DNA of 64,000 bases from Massilia sp. erpn (GTDB lineage Bacteria > Pseudomonadota > Gammaproteobacteria > Burkholderiales > Burkholderiaceae_D). Below the pieces are notes generated by a model. That model did no database searches. It was given only the letters and a program-made list of their open reading frames with translations, and was not told where the DNA came from. Position numbers and translations under genes: made by a program. The stretch spans positions 3,224,001 to 3,288,000 of the forward strand of contig NZ_CP053748.1 in the NCBI RefSeq assembly GCF_024400215.1, read 5' to 3'. Each line of letters begins with the position of its first letter. The first letter of the stretch is position 1. Below, piece by piece: positions 27,380-36,680 of this stretch.

Positions 27380-29653
27380 TCAAGCGCGCTCGCGCGAGAC
27401 GCGGTTGACGCCGGCGACGCGGCGCACATTGCGCAGCAGGCCGGCCAGGTGTACGCGGTCCTTGACCTGGATGGTGAAGCGCAGCTGGTGCAGGATGTGC
27501 TCTTTGTCCTCGTCCATGCCGACGAAGGTGATGTTGCCGTCGGACTCGCCGATTTCGGCCGCCACGCGCGCCAGGATGCCTTTTTCGTTATTGATGAGCA
27601 GCTTGATGCGGGTGTCGAAGCGGCGGTTCAGTTCGGGCGCCCATTTGACGGCGATCCAGCGGTCCGGTTCTTTCTGGCGCTGGCGCTTGGCCACCGTGCA
27701 GTCGCCGGTGTGCACCTGCAAACCCTGGTCGCGCCGCAACTGGCCGACGATCTGGTCGCCCGGAATCGGCAGGCAGCACGGCGCCAATTGCACCGACACG
27801 CCTTCGCTGCCGTAAATCGTCACCGGATCGAGTTCGGCCGCGCTGGTATGGTCGACCGGCGCGCTGGCCGCTTCGCCGCCCAGCATGCCGAAGATATGGC
27901 GCGCCACCAGGGCCGCCATGCGCTTGCCGATGCCGATGTCGGCATACAGCTCGTCGAGCGATTTGGCGCTCGATTCGTTGAGCAGGCGTTCGGTCAGGTT
28001 GTCGGGCAGCTCGGGATCGATATTGATCGCATGCAGCGACTGGTTCAGCAGCTGCTGGCCGAGGCGGATCGATTCCGGCAGGTTGATGGTGCGCAGATGG
28101 TGGCGGATCGCCGAGCGCGCCTTGCCGGTGCGCACGAACGAGAGCCAGATCGGGCTGGGACGCGAGCTGTTGTCGGTGACGATTTCGATGATGTCGCCGT
28201 TGCGCAGCTCGGTGCGCAAGGGCGCTGCTTCACCATTGATGTTGACGCCCACCGTATGGTCGCCAATGCCGGTGTGGATGGCGTAGGCGAAGTCGATCGG
28301 CGTGGCGCCGCGCGGCAGGGCGATGATCTTGGACTTGGGCGTGAACACGTAGACCGAGTCGGGGAACAGGTCGACCTTGACGTGTTCCAGGAACTCGGCC
28401 GAGTCGCCGGTCTGCTGCTGGATGTCGAGCAGCGATTGCAGCCAGGCGTGGGTGCGCTGCTGCAGGTCCGACATATTCGCGTCGCTGTTCTTGTACAGCC
28501 AGTGCGCCGCCACGCCCGATTCGGCCGTGCGGTGCATTTCCTGGGTGCGGATCTGGAATTCGACCGGCGTGCCGTAAGGGCCGATCAGGGTGGTGTGCAG
28601 CGACTGGTAGCCGTTCAGCTTGCGGATGGCGATATAGTCCTTGAACTTGCCCGGCATGGGCTTGTACAGGCTGTGCAGGGTGCCCAGCGCCACATAACAG
28701 TTGGCGAAGCTGTCCACCACCACGCGGAAGCCGTACACGTCGAGCACCTGGGAAAAGCTCAGGTGCTTGGCGCGCATTTTCTTGTAGATGCCGTACAGGG
28801 TCTTTTCGCGGCCATAGACTTCGGCCGAGATGCCGGCCATGCCCAGCGTGTTCTTGACCGATTCGAGGATTTTCTTGACCACTTCGCGCCGGTTGCCGCG
28901 CGCCGCCTTCACCGCCTTCGACAGCACGTGGTAGCGCAGCGGATACAGGTGGGAGAAGGCCAGATCCTGCAGTTCGCGGTAGATATTGTTCAGGCCGAGG
29001 CGGTGGGCGATCGGCACATACACTTCCATCGTCTCGCCGGCGATGCGGCGCTTCTTGGCCGGCGCCATCACTTCCAGCGTGCGCATATTGTGCAGGCGGT
29101 CGGCCAGCTTGATCAGGATCACGCGCACGTCCGAGGCCATGGCCAGCAGCATCTTGCGGAAGTTTTCCGCCTGCGCTTCGATCTGGCTCTGGAACTCGAT
29201 CTTCTCCAGCTTGGACAGGCCGTCGACCAGGTGGGCGACGGGGGCGCCGAAGCGCTCGATCAGCTCGTCCTTCTTGACGTCCTGGTCTTCCATCACATCG
29301 TGCAGCAGGGCCGCCATGATGGCTTGCGCATCGAGCTTCCAGTCGGCGCAGATCTCGGCCACGGCGATCGGGTGCGAGATATACGGCTCGCCCGATTTGC
29401 GCACCTGGCCCAGATGCATCTCGTCCGAGAAACGGTAAGCTTCGCGCACCTTTTTCAGGTCGGCCGGCGTCATGTACTCGGCCAGTTTTTCGCTCAGGTG
29501 GCTGATGGTGGCGACACCGGCGGCAACGACGGGCGCGGCCAGCGGGGAAGTGGGGATGGAGGAGGCAGAGGGATCAACGCCCGGCGCAGACTTGGCCGGG
29601 CGTTTAGCCCGGCTGGCGGGCTGATCGCTAATGCTGGTTTCGGACAGGTTCAT
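27380..29653 (-). CDS. spoT: Bifunctional (p)ppGpp synthetase/hydrolase SpoT
   Basis: Makes and degrades the stringent-response alarmone. The 757 residues carry an N-terminal hydrolase domain with the intact HD motif (HDVMED, residues 118-123, and KLADRLHNMRTL). This is followed by the synthetase domain (YGREKTLYGIYKKM, YGFRVVVDSFANCY, NGYQSLHTTLIGP, EFQIRTQEMH), a TGS domain (VYVFTPKSKIIALPRGATPI), a Cys-containing middle (LAPCCLPIPGD) and a C-terminal ACT domain. Because the hydrolase signature is intact it is called SpoT rather than RelA. It is the last gene of gmk-rpoZ-spoT. Confidence 0.96.
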   Translation of the reverse strand: MNLSETSISDQPASRAKRPAKSAPGVDPSASSIPTSPLAAPVVAAGVATISHLSEKLAEYMTPADLKKVREAYRFSDEMHLGQVRKSGEPYISHPIAVAEICADWKLDAQAIMAALLHDVMEDQDVKKDELIERFGAPVAHLVDGLSKLEKIEFQSQIEAQAENFRKMLLAMASDVRVILIKLADRLHNMRTLEVMAPAKKRRIAGETMEVYVPIAHRLGLNNIYRELQDLAFSHLYPLRYHVLSKAVKAARGNRREVVKKILESVKNTLGMAGISAEVYGREKTLYGIYKKMRAKHLSFSQVLDVYGFRVVVDSFANCYVALGTLHSLYKPMPGKFKDYIAIRKLNGYQSLHTTLIGPYGTPVEFQIRTQEMHRTAESGVAAHWLYKNSDANMSDLQQRTHAWLQSLLDIQQQTGDSAEFLEHVKVDLFPDSVYVFTPKSKIIALPRGATPIDFAYAIHTGIGDHTVGVNINGEAAPLRTELRNGDIIEIVTDNSSRPSPIWLSFVRTGKARSAIRHHLRTINLPESIRLGQQLLNQSLHAINIDPELPDNLTERLLNESSAKSLDELYADIGIGKRMAALVARHIFGMLGGEAASAPVDHTSAAELDPVTIYGSEGVSVQLAPCCLPIPGDQIVGQLRRDQGLQVHTGDCTVAKRQRQKEPDRWIAVKWAPELNRRFDTRIKLLINNEKGILARVAAEIGESDGNITFVGMDEDKEHILHQLRFTIQVKDRVHLAGLLRNVRRVAGVNRVSRERA

Positions 29654-29723
29654 ACGGTGTCGCAGTATCGGTCAGACTGGGAGAACCTGGGACAGCAAGT
29701 GCGGGGAACCGGAGTTCCCACAA

Positions 29724-29927
29724 TTACATTGGCACCTTTTTCAGCATTTCCAGGCCAACTTTGCCGGCGGCGATTTCGCGCAGGGCCACCACGGTCGGCT
29801 TGTCCTTGGCTTCGACTTTCGGCGTATGGCCTTGCAGCAGCTGGCGTGCGCGGTAGGTCGCGGCCAGGGTCAGCTGGAAGCGGTTCGGTACATTCTTCAG
29901 GCAATCTTCAATCGTAATACGGGCCAT
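29724..29927 (-). CDS. rpoZ: DNA-directed RNA polymerase subunit omega
   Basis: 67-residue omega subunit, which assists assembly of RNA polymerase and contributes to a ppGpp-binding site. The start [20 protein letters not shown] and the [13 protein letters not shown] segment are conserved. The short length, compared with 91 in E. coli, is usual in Burkholderiales. It lies 22 bp downstream of gmk and upstream of spoT. Confidence 0.97.
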   Translation of the reverse strand: MARITIEDCLKNVPNRFQLTLAATYRARQLLQGHTPKVEAKDKPTVVALREIAAGKVGLEMLKKVPM

Positions 29928-29949
29928 CTTAACTCCTCAGATACGGTAT

Positions 29950-30591
29950 TTATTCAGCGTGCTCGGCGTGGATACCCAGTTGGGCAAACAGCTCGACATT
30001 GCGGGCCGCTTGTTGCGCAAACCGGCAACGGGCCGATCGGACGATCGCACCCAGTTGGGACAGTGCGACCGAAAACTCTTCATTGATAATAACATACTCG
30101 AAGTCGGGCGCGTGGGCGATTTCGCCGCCCGCGGCCAGCAGGCGCCGCGTGATCACATGCGGTTCGTCCTGGCCGCGTTTATGCAGCCTTTCCTCGAGCG
30201 CCGCGATCGACGGCGGCAGGATGAAGATGCCGGCCGCCTGCGGGAATTGCTTCTTGACCTGGCGCGCGCCCTGCCAATCGATTTCCAGCAGGATGTCGGT
30301 GCCGGTCTTCATCTGTTCTTCGACGAAGATGCGCGAGGTGCCGTAGTAATTGCCGTGCACCTCGGCCCATTCCAGGAATTCCCCGGCCTGGGCGCGCGCC
30401 ACGAAATCCTCGGCCGTGGTGAAGAAGTACTCGCGGCCATGCTCTTCGCCCGGACGCGGCGGGCGGGTGGTGGTCGAGATCGACAGCTTGATGCCAGGTT
30501 CCTGGGCCAGCAGGGCATTGACCAGGGTCGATTTGCCGGCGCCGGAGGGGGCGGCCACCATGAACAGGCTGCCGGAGAAGTGTTGGCTCAT
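29950..30591 (-). CDS. gmk: Guanylate kinase
   Basis: Phosphorylates GMP to GDP with ATP. The P-loop is [15 protein letters not shown] near the N-terminus, followed by the GMP-binding segment [19 protein letters not shown] and the lid-region [17 protein letters not shown]. The 213-residue length fits. An upstream in-frame extension (to 30639) lacks family similarity, so the internal ATG of [10 protein letters not shown] was used. First gene of gmk-rpoZ-spoT. Confidence 0.96.
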   Translation of the reverse strand: MSQHFSGSLFMVAAPSGAGKSTLVNALLAQEPGIKLSISTTTRPPRPGEEHGREYFFTTAEDFVARAQAGEFLEWAEVHGNYYGTSRIFVEEQMKTGTDILLEIDWQGARQVKKQFPQAAGIFILPPSIAALEERLHKRGQDEPHVITRRLLAAGGEIAHAPDFEYVIINEEFSVALSQLGAIVRSARCRFAQQAARNVELFAQLGIHAEHAE

Positions 30592-30703
30592 GTTGCGGAC
30601 TTTCAAAAAACGGGGCAGGCGCGCTAAGCGAGCGCCCAAAGACGTATTTTACCAAGAGCAACCGTATTTGCACCGGGTTTTTGCGGCGCAGCGCAAACTT
30701 TGC

Positions 30704-30731
30704 TTGACATCTGGACCGACTGGTCTATAGA
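30704..30731 (+). promoter_or_regulatory. Promoter with TetR-type operator
   Basis: TTGACA (30704-30709), 16-bp spacer, TATAGA (30726-30731). The palindrome TGGACC-GACT-GGTCTA (30712-30727) fills the spacer and overlaps the -10, with a single mismatched pair. Its form is like TAGACC-N4-GGTCTA operators described for NemR-type TetR repressors. It precedes the TetR-hydrolase operon, so autorepression is likely. Confidence 0.75.
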
Positions 30732-30740
30732 GTTGCTTGC

Positions 30741-31343
30741 ATGATTACCCCCGATTATTCAACCGAAGCCGCGCCCCAGACCCGCGAGCGCCTGATCCAG
30801 ACCATGATCCACCTGCTGCAGACGCGCGGCCTGCACGGCGCCGGCCTGAGCGAACTGCTGGCCCTGGCGCAGGCGCCCAAGGGCGTGCTCTACCACCATT
30901 TCCCGGGCGGCAAGACGGCGCTGGCCGTGGCCGCCGTCGAGGCGACCGTGGCCTGGAGCTGCAACAAGCTCGACGAGTATCTGGATGGCGGCGCCGATGT
31001 CGGGCTCGCCTTGGGAACGTGGATCGAACGCGCCCAGCGCGGCCTGCACGGCAGTGGCTTCGAACGCGGCTGTCCGCTGGCGGCGGTGGCGCTGGAAAGC
31101 ACGGCTGCCGACACCGAATTGCGCGCCGCCCTGGCCGCCGGCTTCCAGGCCATCCGCGAACGCCTGGCCCAAGCTTTGCAGCGCAATGGCCAGGCGCCGG
31201 CGGCCGCCCAGGGCTTGGCGGCACTGATCGTCGCCACCTATGAAGGCGGGCTGCTGCAAGCCCGCGTCGCCAATGACACCGCGCCGATGGCGCAGGCCAC
31301 CGCAGCGCTGCTGGCGCTGCTCAAGGAAAAGGAGCAGAAATGA
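30741..31343 (+). CDS. TetR-family transcriptional regulator
   Basis: 200-residue one-component repressor. The N-terminal helix-turn-helix is RERLIQTMIHLLQTRGLHGA then LSELLALAQAPKGVLYHHFP, a typical TetR DNA-binding domain. The C-terminal half has Cys-containing GSGFERGCPLAAVALES, as in regulators of the NemR/LfrR-like branch. A promoter with a palindromic operator sits immediately upstream. The gene overlaps the next (alpha/beta hydrolase) by four bases (ATGA), so that enzyme is the probable target. Confidence 0.93.
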   Translation: MITPDYSTEAAPQTRERLIQTMIHLLQTRGLHGAGLSELLALAQAPKGVLYHHFPGGKTALAVAAVEATVAWSCNKLDEYLDGGADVGLALGTWIERAQRGLHGSGFERGCPLAAVALESTAADTELRAALAAGFQAIRERLAQALQRNGQAPAAAQGLAALIVATYEGGLLQARVANDTAPMAQATAALLALLKEKEQK

Positions 31344-32257
31344 GTCAGTCCGAACGGGCCGCCGGGCCCGAAGCCGTTGTGCCGCAGCCTGTGGGCGAGG
31401 CGCTGACCTTGCACGCGGCCGATGGTTATGCGCTGGCCGCCGTGCGCTACCGCGCCGCCGGTACGGAGCGCGGGCGCCTGATTGTGGCCGGCGCGACCGG
31501 CGTGCCGCAGGGCTTCTACCGCCGCTTTGCCGAATTCGCCGCGGCGCGCGGCTACACGGTGCTGACCTTCGACTATCGCGGCGTCGGCCGCTCGGCGCCG
31601 GCCTCGTTGCGCGGCTTCGACGGCGACTTCCTGGTCTGGGGCCGCCAGGATCTGGCGGCGGCCGTGGCCCATATGGCCGATGGCGCGGCGCCGCTGTACC
31701 TGGTCGGCCACTCCTATGGTGGCCACGCCCTCGGCCTGCTGCCCGAACCGGGCAAGGTCGACGGCATGTATGTGTTCGGCACCGGCGCCGGCTGGCACGG
31801 CTGGATGCCGCGCCTGGAGCGTATCCGCGTGCTGCTGATGTGGAATGTGGCAGGTCCGCTGCTGGTGCGCTGGAAGGGTTTTCTGGCCTGGAGCAAGCTC
31901 GGTATGGGCGAAGACCTGCCGCTCGGCGTCTACCGCCAGTGGAAGCACTGGTGCCGCTTCCCCCATTACTTCTTCGACGATCCGAAAATGCGCGCCACCG
32001 CCGACGGTTTTGGCCGCGTGCGCGCCCCCATCGTCGCTGTCAACGCCACCGACGACGCCTGGGCGCCGCCGCGCTCGCGCGACGCCTTCATGCGCGGCTA
32101 CCGCAACGCCGCCTGGTCCGGCATCGACGTGCACGGCCAGCGCAGCGGCCTCGGTCCGATCGGCCACATGGGCTACTTCCGCGCCCCCGCCCAACCCCTA
32201 TGGGAAGCCGCGCTGCACTGGTTCGACGGCTTGCGCCTTGCACCGCAAGGCGACTGA
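31340..32257 (+). CDS. Alpha/beta hydrolase
   Basis: 305-residue serine hydrolase. The nucleophile elbow is GHSYGG (Ser at about residue 125). DYRGVGRSAP resembles the strand after the oxyanion region. A late Asp (NATDDAW) and His (GHMGYF) complete a plausible triad. There is no signal peptide. The mid-region LLMWNVAGPLLVRWKGF is hydrophobic and may form a lid. Translationally coupled to the TetR gene; substrate unknown, possibly a lipophilic ester related to the TetR ligand. Confidence 0.88.
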   Translation: MSQSERAAGPEAVVPQPVGEALTLHAADGYALAAVRYRAAGTERGRLIVAGATGVPQGFYRRFAEFAAARGYTVLTFDYRGVGRSAPASLRGFDGDFLVWGRQDLAAAVAHMADGAAPLYLVGHSYGGHALGLLPEPGKVDGMYVFGTGAGWHGWMPRLERIRVLLMWNVAGPLLVRWKGFLAWSKLGMGEDLPLGVYRQWKHWCRFPHYFFDDPKMRATADGFGRVRAPIVAVNATDDAWAPPRSRDAFMRGYRNAAWSGIDVHGQRSGLGPIGHMGYFRAPAQPLWEAALHWFDGLRLAPQGD

Positions 32258-32407
32258 AAGCCTGTCACCGGCCCTGCCGGCGCACCTGCCGCCAGGGCCG
32301 CCGTTGTCGCCATGTCCCATCCCTGCGGCTCTTGGCGCAGCCCGAAAGCCGGGCTGTGTGCTTGCTATAATTTAATTATTTATAAAATCTTAAGGGAGGG
32401 CGGATTG

Positions 32408-33637
32408 ATGTCCATCACCGGCAAGGGGCCGAGCTGGCTCAAAATCGCAGAGAACGGTTCGAAAGGGGAGGCCCGGACCAAGGCCTTGCTGCTTGACCGC
32501 TTCTGGGTGCTGGAACGTTCGGTGGATGTCGATGGCGCCGACTTCATCGTGCAGCCGCGCGATGGCAAGCATTTGCTGAGCAAGAATCCGCCGCGCATGG
32601 CTCTGGTACAAGCCAAGTTCTTTCAGAATGCCAAGACCAATGCCTATATCCATGCCGAGTACGTAAAGGATGAGAATGACGTGCCGCGCGCGGAATTCTT
32701 TATTCTGGTGCACAGTCAGGAAGAGGACGAACAGACCGTTTATTTGTTGTCGGCGCATCAGGTGGTGAATGAATTCACCCGGGTGCCGCCTGGTCAGGAA
32801 TATGCCGGCCGCTATAAAGTGGACGGCAAAACGGTCCTGAGCGAGAAGTTCAAGAGCACGCGCAAGAATATTCTGAACGTCATCAAGAACGCTCTGGATC
32901 TTGCCTCGGTACAGGCGAATCGCCAGTTTATCGGGCAATTCCTGCCCGAGCTGACGGCCCAGTGGCTGCAGGAGCCGCCGTTGCTGAATCTGACCAGCAT
33001 CGATGCGGACGAGTATTTCCAGCGTGAGCTGGCGGTGCATACGCAAGTCAATGAATGGAAGCAGATTGCCCGCGACAATCTGCGCATGGTGAACTGGATG
33101 AAAAGTTCGCTGGAAGTGATACTGGAAACCGGCGATCCGATCGAAGCTTTATGCGAGCTGGATTCCTTTCAGTTTGAACGCGGCGCGCTGAAGAGTTTCT
33201 GGCAGCGCGGCTGGAATGAACAGAGCGAGCACCTGTTTGCCGAAATACTTCAGGAGTATTGCAATATTTATTTCCGTGAATATCTGGCGGCGCATGCACA
33301 AACCGCCATCTGGAAGGAAAGCAAACGTGTGATCGAGGAGCGAGTGCAGGACTGGTGTGAGGTCCAGGGCGCCACGCTTTCGGCGCAACATCAGACGGTC
33401 CGGCTGTATTTCGATGCCAGTCTGGCCTTTCAGAAGCTGGAAATCGAGGCGGGCGAAATGCAGCCCGGTTATACGCCGCGGCACAGTTTCAGCGCGCAGG
33501 TCTATACCCGCTTGTATGCGGCAGCAGAGGTTTGCGGCGGGCAGTTTGCCGCCAAGCTGGTCTGGCAGCTGGAGCAGGATCTGGCGCGCAGCATCGCTAC
33601 GGCCGCCAAATCCTATAATCTGCCGACACTCGTATAA
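32408..33637 (+). CDS. DUF4365-type putative nuclease, orphan
   Basis: 409-residue protein. The first 150 residues resemble DUF4365 of the PD-(D/E)XK nuclease fold: GSKGEARTK (Glu21), VDGADFIVQ (Asp45) and LVQAKFF (Gln68, Lys70). The remaining 250 residues are helical and not recognised. AAGGGAGG precedes the ATG, with an AT-rich promoter-like stretch (TATAATTTAATTATT) further upstream; the 32 codons upstream in frame were rejected. Base composition is lower in GC than the flanking genes. No methylase, helicase or other defence gene adjoins it. A role in DNA restriction or anti-phage defence is plausible but unproven. Confidence 0.7.
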   Translation: MSITGKGPSWLKIAENGSKGEARTKALLLDRFWVLERSVDVDGADFIVQPRDGKHLLSKNPPRMALVQAKFFQNAKTNAYIHAEYVKDENDVPRAEFFILVHSQEEDEQTVYLLSAHQVVNEFTRVPPGQEYAGRYKVDGKTVLSEKFKSTRKNILNVIKNALDLASVQANRQFIGQFLPELTAQWLQEPPLLNLTSIDADEYFQRELAVHTQVNEWKQIARDNLRMVNWMKSSLEVILETGDPIEALCELDSFQFERGALKSFWQRGWNEQSEHLFAEILQEYCNIYFREYLAAHAQTAIWKESKRVIEERVQDWCEVQGATLSAQHQTVRLYFDASLAFQKLEIEAGEMQPGYTPRHSFSAQVYTRLYAAAEVCGGQFAAKLVWQLEQDLARSIATAAKSYNLPTLV

Positions 33638-33673
33638 GGAAAAGGCCCCGGTCCGCGTCGCGTGTCCGGGGCC
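33631..33673 (-). terminator. Intrinsic terminator after yicC
   Basis: GGCCCCGG (33644-33651) pairs with CCGGGGCC (33666-33673). On the minus strand the stem is followed by TTTTCCTTAT, which overlaps the last codons of the convergent nuclease gene. It starts 10 bp past the yicC stop. Confidence 0.78.
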
Positions 33674-33682
33674 GGAGAAGGC

Positions 33683-34588
33683 TTATTCCAGGTTTTGCAC
33701 CTGTTCGCGCATCTGCTCGATCAGCAGCTTCAGTTCCATCGAGGCGTCGGCCAGTTCTTTGACCGAGGCTTTGGCGCCCAGGGTGTTGGCTTCGCGGTTC
33801 AGTTCCTGCATCATGAAGTCGAGGCGCTTGCCGACCTGGCCGCCTTTCTTCAGGATGTGGCGGGTTTCGCTGAGGTGGGCCGACAGGCGGCCCAGCTCTT
33901 CGGCCACGTCGATGCGGATGCCGTACAGGATTACTTCCTGGCGGATGCGCTCCATGGCGTCCTGGCGCGAGGGCGAGTTGTTGGAACCCTGGCAGGCCAG
34001 CCCCAGCGCTTCCTGCATGCGCTCCACGGCTTTCTGCTGGAATTGCGCCACCACCTGGGGGATCAGCGGGGTGATGCGCTTGACGATGCCTTCCATCGAT
34101 TCGATGCGCGACACCAGCATCGCTTCCAGCGCCGCGCCTTCGCGCTGGCGGCTGGTGACGAAGGCTTGCAGCGTGCGGCCCATGAGGGCGGCGACGTCGG
34201 CCTGCAGCGATTCCTGGCCGATCTGGGCTTCTTCCACCACGCCTGGCCAGCGCAGCAGCTCGGCCACGCTCATCTGGGCGGCGCCGGAGAAATGCTTGCC
34301 CACCTCGCCTTGCAGGCGGGCCAGTTCGTTCAACAAGGGGATGTTCAGGGCCTGGGTACCGGCACCGGCGGCCTTGCGGCCAAAGCTCAGGCGCAGTTCG
34401 ACTTTGCCGCGGGTGATGGCGGCCATGATGGCAGACCGTAAATCGGGTTCAAGCGCGCGTAAATCGTCGTTGATGCGGAATTGAAGGTCAAGGAAACGCG
34501 AATTTACGCTCTTGATTTCGATCGTCAAGGTTCCCGCCGCGCTCTCGCTGGTGGCAACCGCGTAGCCTGTCATGCTGGAAATGCTCAA
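33683..34588 (-). CDS. yicC: YicC-family endoribonuclease
   Basis: YicC/YloC-type protein, known as an endoribonuclease affecting sRNA and stationary-phase fitness. The N-terminus (SSMTGYAVATSE, IEIKSVNSRFLDLQFRIND) and C-terminal DUF1732 region (LDFMMQELNREANTLGAKA, ELKLLIEQMREQVQNLE) are diagnostic. A TTG start is chosen because GGGGA lies six bases upstream and the resulting MSISSMTGYA fits the family; the ATG at 34573 lacks a ribosome site. It is divergent from the kinase gene (77 bp apart). Confidence 0.93.
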   Translation of the reverse strand: MSISSMTGYAVATSESAAGTLTIEIKSVNSRFLDLQFRINDDLRALEPDLRSAIMAAITRGKVELRLSFGRKAAGAGTQALNIPLLNELARLQGEVGKHFSGAAQMSVAELLRWPGVVEEAQIGQESLQADVAALMGRTLQAFVTSRQREGAALEAMLVSRIESMEGIVKRITPLIPQVVAQFQQKAVERMQEALGLACQGSNNSPSRQDAMERIRQEVILYGIRIDVAEELGRLSAHLSETRHILKKGGQVGKRLDFMMQELNREANTLGAKASVKELADASMELKLLIEQMREQVQNLE

Positions 34589-34665
34589 TGTATATCCCCG
34601 GAATATTTTATCTTTACAATGCGTTCTTTTATCCCACACAATCCGGTCGTTGAGGCGAGGACACC

Positions 34666-35685
34666 ATGGCTGCTCAAAACAACGCCCCGTTGCCGGATGG
34701 GCTGGATATAGCTGGATACCGCATTGTAAAGAAAATTGCCTCGGGCGGGTTCAGTATTGTGTATCTCGCCTACGATGCCGAAGACAATGCGGTAGCCATC
34801 AAGGAGTATTTACCAAGCGCCCTCGTACTTCGTCAAGAGGGGGAACTACTGCCCGCCATCTCGAAATCCAACCTTCCGGTCTTTAGAATCGGGCTGAAAT
34901 GCTTTTTTGAGGAGGGGCGGGCGCTGGCGCGGATTTCGCATCCAAATGTTGTAAGAGTGTTGAATTTCTTCCGCGCGAACGATACCGTGTATATGGTGAT
35001 GGCCTATGAATCGGGCCATTCCTTGCAGGATCAGATCCAGCGCCAGCGCGCCAAAGGGCGGCAATTGGGCGAGGCTTTTATCCGCCAGATTTTCATCCAG
35101 GTGCTGAAAGGGCTGCGCGAAGTACACGCCAATCAGCTGCTGCATCTGGACCTGAAGCCGGCGAATATCTATCTGCGCACCGACGGCACGCCGATGCTGC
35201 TGGACTTCGGCGCGGCGCGCCAGACTATCAATAACGATAGCCCCAAGCTGATGCCGATGTACACGCCGGGCTTCGCCGCGCCCGAGCTGTATGTCAAAAA
35301 CGAGGCGCTTGGCCCCTGGACTGATATATACGGCATTGGCGCTTCCATCTTCGCCTGCATGGTCGGTTCGCCGCCGCAGCCGGCCGACCAGCGCCGCCAG
35401 GACGACCGCATGGAAAGCCATTTCGTCCGTCTCGACGGCCGCTATTCGCCCGAGCTGGTGAAGCTGGTACGATGGGCTTTGAACGTCGATCCGCTGGCGC
35501 GGCCGCAAAGCCTGTTCGAAATGCAGAAGATTTTGCAGCAGCCCGCCACCCCCGTTGCCGCGCCGGCCGCCGGGGAGCCGGGCACGCTGGAGCGCCTGGG
35601 CAGCCATCTGCGCGGCCTGTTCGGACGCGTGGCGGGACGCCGCGCCGCCGCGCAGGATAAGTCCGGGGATGGCGAGACGCGCTAA
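34666..35685 (+). CDS. Serine/threonine protein kinase
   Basis: 339-residue Hanks-type kinase. The glycine loop ASGGFSIVYLA (27-37), the ATP-anchoring Lys in AIKEYL (Lys46), the catalytic HLDLKPAN (160-167), DFGAAR (180-185) and the APE-equivalent AAPELY are all intact. The LD in place of the usual RD means it need not be activated by loop phosphorylation. There is no transmembrane segment; the C-terminal 60 residues are Ala/Pro/Arg-rich. It is followed 17 bp later by a PP2C phosphatase, its likely antagonist, in one operon with rph-rdgB-hemW. Confidence 0.95.
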   Translation: MAAQNNAPLPDGLDIAGYRIVKKIASGGFSIVYLAYDAEDNAVAIKEYLPSALVLRQEGELLPAISKSNLPVFRIGLKCFFEEGRALARISHPNVVRVLNFFRANDTVYMVMAYESGHSLQDQIQRQRAKGRQLGEAFIRQIFIQVLKGLREVHANQLLHLDLKPANIYLRTDGTPMLLDFGAARQTINNDSPKLMPMYTPGFAAPELYVKNEALGPWTDIYGIGASIFACMVGSPPQPADQRRQDDRMESHFVRLDGRYSPELVKLVRWALNVDPLARPQSLFEMQKILQQPATPVAAPAAGEPGTLERLGSHLRGLFGRVAGRRAAAQDKSGDGETR

Positions 35686-35702
35686 CCGTGAGGGAGGGCC
35701 GC

Positions 35703-36680
35703 ATGCAGTTTTCGGTGTATCAGGAAAGCCACATCGGCGGCCGCAAGCTGAATCAGGACCGCATGGGCTACAGCTTCACGCGCGACGCCCTGTTGCTGGT
35801 GCTGGCCGACGGCATGGGCGGCCATCTGCATGGCGAGATCGCCGCCAGCGTTACGCTGCAAACCCTGTCCGCCATGTTCCAGCAGCAGGCCTTGCCCTAT
35901 GTGAAAGGGCCGGAGCGCTTTCTGGAAGACGCGCTGCACGCCGCCCACCGCGAAATCCACCGCTACCGCAATGTGCATCAATTGGCCGATACGCCGCGCA
36001 CCACGGTGGTGGCCTGCCTGGTCCAGCACAATATGGCGACCTGGGCGCATTGCGGCGATTCGCGCCTGTACTGGCTGCGCGGCGGACAGCTGCTGGGGCG
36101 CACGCGCGATCACTCGCATGTGGAAAGCCTGATCGACAGAGGCCTGGTGCCGCCCTCGGCGCGCGCCACCCATCCCGACCGCAACAAGCTGTATAACTGC
36201 CTGGGTGCGTCCACGCCGCCCAAGGTGGAAGTGTCGCGCCGCGCCAGCCTGCTGCCGGGCGACGTGGTGTTATTATGCTCGGATGGCTTGTGGTCCATGC
36301 TGACGGACGAGGAGCTGGCACAGCGCCTGTTCGCCCAGACCGTGGTGCGCGCCGTGCCCGATATGCTGCAGACGGCCTTGTCGCGCGGCGGCGCCGCCAG
36401 CGATAATGCGACCGCGCTGGCCATCATGTGGCAGGGCAGCAGCGTGGCGGACAGCGTGCCGCCCCTGGCGGGCGACGCCTCCACCGTGATCTCGACCGAA
36501 ACGCTGCCGGCCGACCTGCTCAGCACCACGATCCATGGTCCGCAAGCCGGGGCGCGGCCCTCCTCCGGGAAAACTGCCGCCGACGCCTTCGACGAAGCCG
36601 AAATAGAACGCGCCATCGCGGAAATCCGCGGGGCAATCGAGAAATCCTCGCAAATACTACGGAAAGACAACAAAGAATGA
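35703..36680 (+). CDS. PP2C-family protein phosphatase
   Basis: 325-residue metal-dependent Ser/Thr phosphatase. The metal-binding motifs are NQDRMG, ADGMGGH (Asp36), [20 protein letters not shown] and SDNATALAI. The catalytic domain is followed by a low-complexity linker and a charged C-terminal helix ([20 protein letters not shown]). AGGGAGG precedes the ATG; the in-frame GTG five codons upstream was rejected. It probably reverses the adjacent kinase. It overlaps rph by four bases. Confidence 0.95.
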   Translation: MQFSVYQESHIGGRKLNQDRMGYSFTRDALLLVLADGMGGHLHGEIAASVTLQTLSAMFQQQALPYVKGPERFLEDALHAAHREIHRYRNVHQLADTPRTTVVACLVQHNMATWAHCGDSRLYWLRGGQLLGRTRDHSHVESLIDRGLVPPSARATHPDRNKLYNCLGASTPPKVEVSRRASLLPGDVVLLCSDGLWSMLTDEELAQRLFAQTVVRAVPDMLQTALSRGGAASDNATALAIMWQGSSVADSVPPLAGDASTVISTETLPADLLSTTIHGPQAGARPSSGKTAADAFDEAEIERAIAEIRGAIEKSSQILRKDNKE

